From Candidatus Margulisiibacteriota bacterium (GTDB lineage: Bacteria; Margulisbacteria; WOR-1; O2-12-FULL-45-9), in assembly GCA_030018645.1 (NCBI GenBank), contig JASEHX010000007.1:1-26141 (forward strand): 26,141 bases of DNA, in the 5' to 3' direction. Position 1 is the stretch's first letter; each line of letters opens with the position of its first letter. Below the pieces are notes generated by a model. It was given only the letters and a program-made list of their open reading frames with translations. It had not been told where the DNA came from and searched no databases. Positions 22,902 through 26,141 of the stretch are shown in pieces. A program made the translations under genes and the position numbers.

Positions 22902-23444
22902 TTATCCGCAAAGATTGGGATCGGTCCGACCCGTGATCCCAAGGCCAGCACGCATGGCTTCAACTGCAACAGCTGTATCTTCAATTAATCGAGCAACTTC
23001 TTCACCTCCGGCCTCTTGGTGAAGATTTGAAAATACAAATTTTACGTCTTTTCGTTGGCTCCAATCCCCGACCCAAGTCCCCAGGTCTCTGTTTCCATCA
23101 ATTTTTACCTCAAGAACCAATCTTAAAATATCTCCGGCGGTTATGCTTTCAGGAGCAAAAGGCAATTCGCGTTGTATGATCAATGCTGCCAGGCGGACGC
23201 GAAAAGCCTGCGGATCAAAAGAGCCGGCTTTGATTTGTGCGCTAAACTCCCCTAAAACTTCCCCGGTCGTTTCCTCAAGATGATGAGCGTTAATCTTAAA
23301 ATCCGCATATTTTGGATCTTGGCGGAAGGCCCTCGCAAACTTGGCGGCAAAGGTACTATTGGCAATCATTAAAAGCTTTAGACTTTGCAAGTTCTGGATA
23401 TTTCGAAAGGCGCCGGCTAAACATAATTTTGCTCTTTCACACAT
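22902..23444 (-). CDS. Unknown 180-residue protein between AAA+ ATPase and HEAT gene
   Basis: I do not recognise a family. The ATG at 23444 is preceded by AGGAAGAG at good spacing and lies 12 bp after the ATPase stop codon; its own TAA overlaps the Shine-Dalgarno site of the HEAT gene. The sequence is soluble and mixed alpha/beta. It has a cysteine-containing, moderately hydrophobic start (MCERAKLCLAGAF), a central region rich in acidic residues and a helix-like EEVARLIEDTAVAVEAMRAGL near the end. No signal peptide, metal-binding cluster or nucleotide-binding loop can be seen. Context suggests it works with the Clp-like ATPase, for example as an adaptor. Confidence 0.75.
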   Translation of the reverse strand: MCERAKLCLAGAFRNIQNLQSLKLLMIANSTFAAKFARAFRQDPKYADFKINAHHLEETTGEVLGEFSAQIKAGSFDPQAFRVRLAALIIQRELPFAPESITAGDILRLVLEVKIDGNRDLGTWVGDWSQRKDVKFVFSNLHQEAGGEEVARLIEDTAVAVEAMRAGLGITGRTDPNLCG

Positions 23445-23456
23445 TTTTTTCTCTTC

Positions 23457-26141
23457 CTAAATACTGCTTTCTTCCAGCTTGCGCCGGACTTGCTTTTTAT
23501 AATTACCGTCCAAGTAGGTATTGGTCGCCAAAAAGGTTTCAATGGTTCCCCGCGCGGATTCGGGGATTAGTATTTCACATAAGAGATTAACTAACAGGAC
23601 ATGTTGCCCATAATAATAAACGGGCCTTCCCAGGTTCCGTATTATTTCCTCAATGGTTGTCCGGCGCAAATTTTCCGCCCCGTCGGGGTTTTCCCTTCCG
23701 CTTAAGATGCGGCATAACTGGTCTTTCTCTGTTTTCGCTACGTCCATCTGAATATCCGCCAAATTTTGTTTGATTTTTTCCGGATCGCCCAAGCTGGGAG
23801 CTATGCGACAGGACAGATTAAAAACAGTTAAATTCTCTCGAATCTCTAATCTGGGACTAATGCTGTTGCGGGCTAATACATCCAGCATTAATAGGTCGGT
23901 AACCAGCACAGCATTGCTGCCGGCTTGTTCAATCGCGGCTACTAGCTGTTCCGCATCAAGTGGAGCTGGAGCTGACAAATGTTTTAAGCTTTCCGGCAAG
24001 GCGCCTTCGGCGTGAATCGCTATGTCGAGGATTCCATTAATTACCTGCCACACAATCCGCACGCCTTTATGCCGGGTTGATTCCCATTCAATTGGCTCGC
24101 CTTCGGTTTGATGCGGAAAACAGGCAACCCCGTTAATAAATTTGGCCTTATGGATAAATTCCCTTAGCCAATCAAAAATTATCTCTCTTCTTTCCGGATG
24201 ACGCACAAACGGCGGGATAACCGCTTCCAGTTGCTCGCAGGTTTCCCGGATGCCGGCGCCGGTTTCTGGTTTATTATCAAAGATAGTTATCGCGCCGTCA
24301 TCTATCCTGATGCGTGAAGCCGGGATCTTTAAAATGTACGCGGTGCCGCCCTCCGCCCGCTGGTGAAACAGCCGCAGTCCTTGCGCGAAAGCTGAAGCAG
24401 TTGGGACAACTAAGTCCAAGTTCATTTCAATCCCTTCAGCTAATTTGGCGTGATAATAAGCCGTGCCGGTTTCTTCGTCCTCTGCCGGCATGCTGCATAA
24501 AGCTTGCATAGCAGTATGGTCTCTAACATTGGTACGGCTTTCTGAAGCCACCACTACCACCAGGGTTTCATCATTTTCCTGTCCGATCATGACTAAAATA
24601 CTGCGTCCATTAGCGGTTTGGATGATCTCGCGCAGTTTATCCGTCCCGCTGACCAAACGGTGGTCGCGCATTACTGCGTCAAAAGAATGGCCAAATTCGC
24701 GGCGGAAATAACTGTTGGCATTAGCGCGAACGGCGTGGGCAGCAAAGGACTCCAGCCACTGTCCGGCGGCTTCACTGGCCGCCAATTTAATTCCAAATTT
24801 GGCCAGATATTCGCAAAGCCGCACCCGCATTGTTTCCAGTTCCGGGACGGTCAGATAGGGATTAATATGGGTTGATTGGAACGAGTGCGCTGGTGTTATT
24901 GCAATGGAAAAGGCGGCCGGCAATTCATCCAGTCCCAGCATTTCATCCAATTCCTGGACTGATAAGACCACGCTTTCTGCCCCTCCCCTAAATTTTTCCT
25001 CCAGGCGGCGGAGCAATTCTTGGGTAATGGCTGGTATGACCGGAGCTGGCTTAGGCGGGACCTCAACTATTTCACAGCGGATCACAATTTCTCCGCCTTC
25101 CATGTCAACCGTAAATTTTATTTTCTCCCCGGCAGATAAGGCACCCGGATCGATTTCTAATATATGGCTTGATATGCCTTGTTCCACTGTGTCGCTAATC
25201 ACCCGTTTTAAGGGGCGCGCGCCAAAGCGGGGATCAAATCCCATTTCGGCCAGGCGGACGACGGCCGCGTCGGTCCATTCCAAAAAGTGTTCGTTGGCGA
25301 CTCTTTCCCTTAATTCTCCCAGGCGCAGTCGGGCAATGGCCTGCATGTTTTCCGGCGACAAAGCACTGCAGTCGATAACAGCATCAACCCGATTTAAAAA
25401 TTCTGGGGAAAATCGCCGATTGAGCAAATCTCTTGCCAAGTTGCTGGTCATAATAATTACCATGCCGTCAAAATGGGCGGTCGTTCCGGTGCGGCTTCTG
25501 GCCACCCCGTCCTCAAATATTCCCAGCATGGTTTGGTGAACGTCAGGGTGGGCTTTTTCCATTTCGTCGAGAAGAAGGACCGCTTCAGGGGTTTTGCGGG
25601 CTTCCCGGATTAATCTCCCGCCTTCTTCCATCCCAACATAGCCCGGCGGTGAACCTAGCAGGCCAGATACCGTGTGTCTTTCCTGGTATTCGGCCATATC
25701 AAAGCGCAGCATGGCTTTTTCGTCGCCAAATAACTGGGCGGCAATCCGGCGGGCAATTTCAGTTTTCCCCACTCCGGTCGGTCCGAGCAGCATGACCACA
25801 CACACCGGACGTTTTGCTTCTTTTGCGCCGGTTTTAGCCCTGATAATCCGGCGGCAAATATCGTCAACCGCCGCGTCCTGTCCGATCACTTCCTGTTTTA
25901 CCCTTCCGGCTAATTCTTTTAGCGCGGACCGGGAAGTTGCCGAACGCAGGCCGGCTAAATCTCTGCCCGTCATTTCGGCAATGGCGCGCAGGAAATCTTC
26001 GCGGTGGGCCCTTTTCTCGGGCTGGGCCACTTCTTCGCGCAATCCTTCGGTTAATCTGATCACTTGCTGCGCTAGACTATCGATCTCTAGATCGAGTTCT
26101 GGGCTAGATCCTTGGCTTACTCTTTGCTCCAAAAGGGCAAG
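23457..26141 (-). CDS. Clp-like AAA+ ATPase with long unassigned C-terminal region (N-terminus off the window)
   Basis: The frame is open to the right edge (894 residues visible). A TTG at 26132 could start it, but the first 80 visible residues resemble the linker before the second ATPase domain of ClpB, so upstream domains are likely. Numbering from that TTG: Walker A GPTGVGKT (117-124), pore loop GYVG (164-167), Walker B VLLLDEMEKAH (185-195), sensor-1 Asn231, arginine finger Arg248 in FLNRVD, sensor-2 GARPLKR (304-310). The Clp small domain ends near 352. The remaining 540 residues match nothing I know; they hold alternating alpha/beta blocks such as RSILVMIGQENDETLVVVV and RIRIDDGAITIFDN. 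The motor is intact, so ATP-driven unfolding or remodelling is likely. No ClpP-binding loop is evident. First visible gene of a three-gene operon. Confidence 0.88.
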   Translation of the reverse strand, partial: LALLEQRVSQGSSPELDLEIDSLAQQVIRLTEGLREEVAQPEKRAHREDFLRAIAEMTGRDLAGLRSATSRSALKELAGRVKQEVIGQDAAVDDICRRIIRAKTGAKEAKRPVCVVMLLGPTGVGKTEIARRIAAQLFGDEKAMLRFDMAEYQERHTVSGLLGSPPGYVGMEEGGRLIREARKTPEAVLLLDEMEKAHPDVHQTMLGIFEDGVARSRTGTTAHFDGMVIIMTSNLARDLLNRRFSPEFLNRVDAVIDCSALSPENMQAIARLRLGELRERVANEHFLEWTDAAVVRLAEMGFDPRFGARPLKRVISDTVEQGISSHILEIDPGALSAGEKIKFTVDMEGGEIVIRCEIVEVPPKPAPVIPAITQELLRRLEEKFRGGAESVVLSVQELDEMLGLDELPAAFSIAITPAHSFQSTHINPYLTVPELETMRVRLCEYLAKFGIKLAASEAAGQWLESFAAHAVRANANSYFRREFGHSFDAVMRDHRLVSGTDKLREIIQTANGRSILVMIGQENDETLVVVVASESRTNVRDHTAMQALCSMPAEDEETGTAYYHAKLAEGIEMNLDLVVPTASAFAQGLRLFHQRAEGGTAYILKIPASRIRIDDGAITIFDNKPETGAGIRETCEQLEAVIPPFVRHPERREIIFDWLREFIHKAKFINGVACFPHQTEGEPIEWESTRHKGVRIVWQVINGILDIAIHAEGALPESLKHLSAPAPLDAEQLVAAIEQAGSNAVLVTDLLMLDVLARNSISPRLEIRENLTVFNLSCRIAPSLGDPEKIKQNLADIQMDVAKTEKDQLCRILSGRENPDGAENLRRTTIEEIIRNLGRPVYYYGQHVLLVNLLCEILIPESARGTIETFLATNTYLDGNYKKQVRRKLEESSI

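Noticed and set aside
24904..25539. 211-codon plus-strand frame opposite the Clp-like ATPase
   Set aside because: Ser/Thr/Arg-rich antisense product opposite conserved Clp motifs; no ribosome site or recognisable domain.
26130..26132. TTG at 26132 as the true start of the Clp-like protein
   Set aside because: The frame stays open to the edge, and the first visible residues resemble an interdomain linker, so the gene probably begins outside the window.
23457..26141. Type VI secretion ClpV identity for the AAA+ ATPase
   Set aside because: No T6SS genes are nearby and the C-terminal half is unlike ClpV; only the Clp ATPase core is supported.

Overview
The window is bacterial chromosomal DNA with dense, often overlapping genes, sigma70-type -10 boxes, Shine-Dalgarno sites at some genes, and bacterial housekeeping genes (gmk, rpoZ, coaBC, priA, proA, tRNA-Tyr). 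A lipoprotein signal peptide and a secreted subtilase ending in a FlgD-like Ig domain point to a diderm-type envelope. The gene mix (a GH57 alpha-glucan operon with DUF4912, Clp-like AAA plus HEAT proteins, many short repeats inside genes) looks like an uncultivated candidate-phylum bacterium, for example of the WOR-1/Margulisbacteria or Omnitrophota kind. That placement is a guess and cannot be proven from the sequence alone.

Layout. 1-2564 (minus): the start of a Thr-rich lipoprotein, then a secreted S8 protease. Both signal peptides are encoded by the same kind of composite repeat. 2604-4610 (plus): class III aminotransferase, short SpoU/TrmH rRNA methyltransferase, a 43-residue basic protein, an intrinsic terminator and tRNA-Tyr. 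4614-11581 (minus): proA, priA, a DUF4143 ATPase with its own strong promoter, coaBC, rpoZ and gmk. The gmk-rpoZ-coaBC-priA order is a classic housekeeping arrangement, here interrupted by the ATPase. 11594-11646: a divergent promoter pair. 11647-19571 (plus): a tightly coupled alpha-glucan operon of COG1449-type GH57, 4-alpha-glucanotransferase-type GH57, GalT-like transferase, DUF4912 protein and GH57 branching enzyme. 19568-26141 (minus): a three-gene operon of Clp-like AAA+ ATPase with a large unassigned C-terminal half (running off the window), a 180-aa unknown and a 1106-aa HEAT-repeat-type protein.

The glucan operon should build, branch and remodel an intracellular alpha-1,4/1,6-glucan. 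The GalT homologue would link nucleotide-sugars and hexose phosphates to it.

Two features of genome style stand out. First, short repeats (a palindromic element of about 79 bp with CCCTCACCC/GGGTGAGGG ends, 7-bp tandem arrays, and small hairpins) sit inside reading frames and supply signal peptides, a PriA linker, a CoaB loop and a DUF4912 linker. Second, several genes carry TGnTATAAT-like boxes only 6-12 nt before the start codon, which suggests widespread leaderless or nearly leaderless transcription. The strongest candidate for an undescribed system is the Clp-like/180-aa/HEAT operon at the right edge. There is no stretch over 300 bp without a gene; the largest gap is the 162-182 bp upstream of the DUF4143 ATPase.
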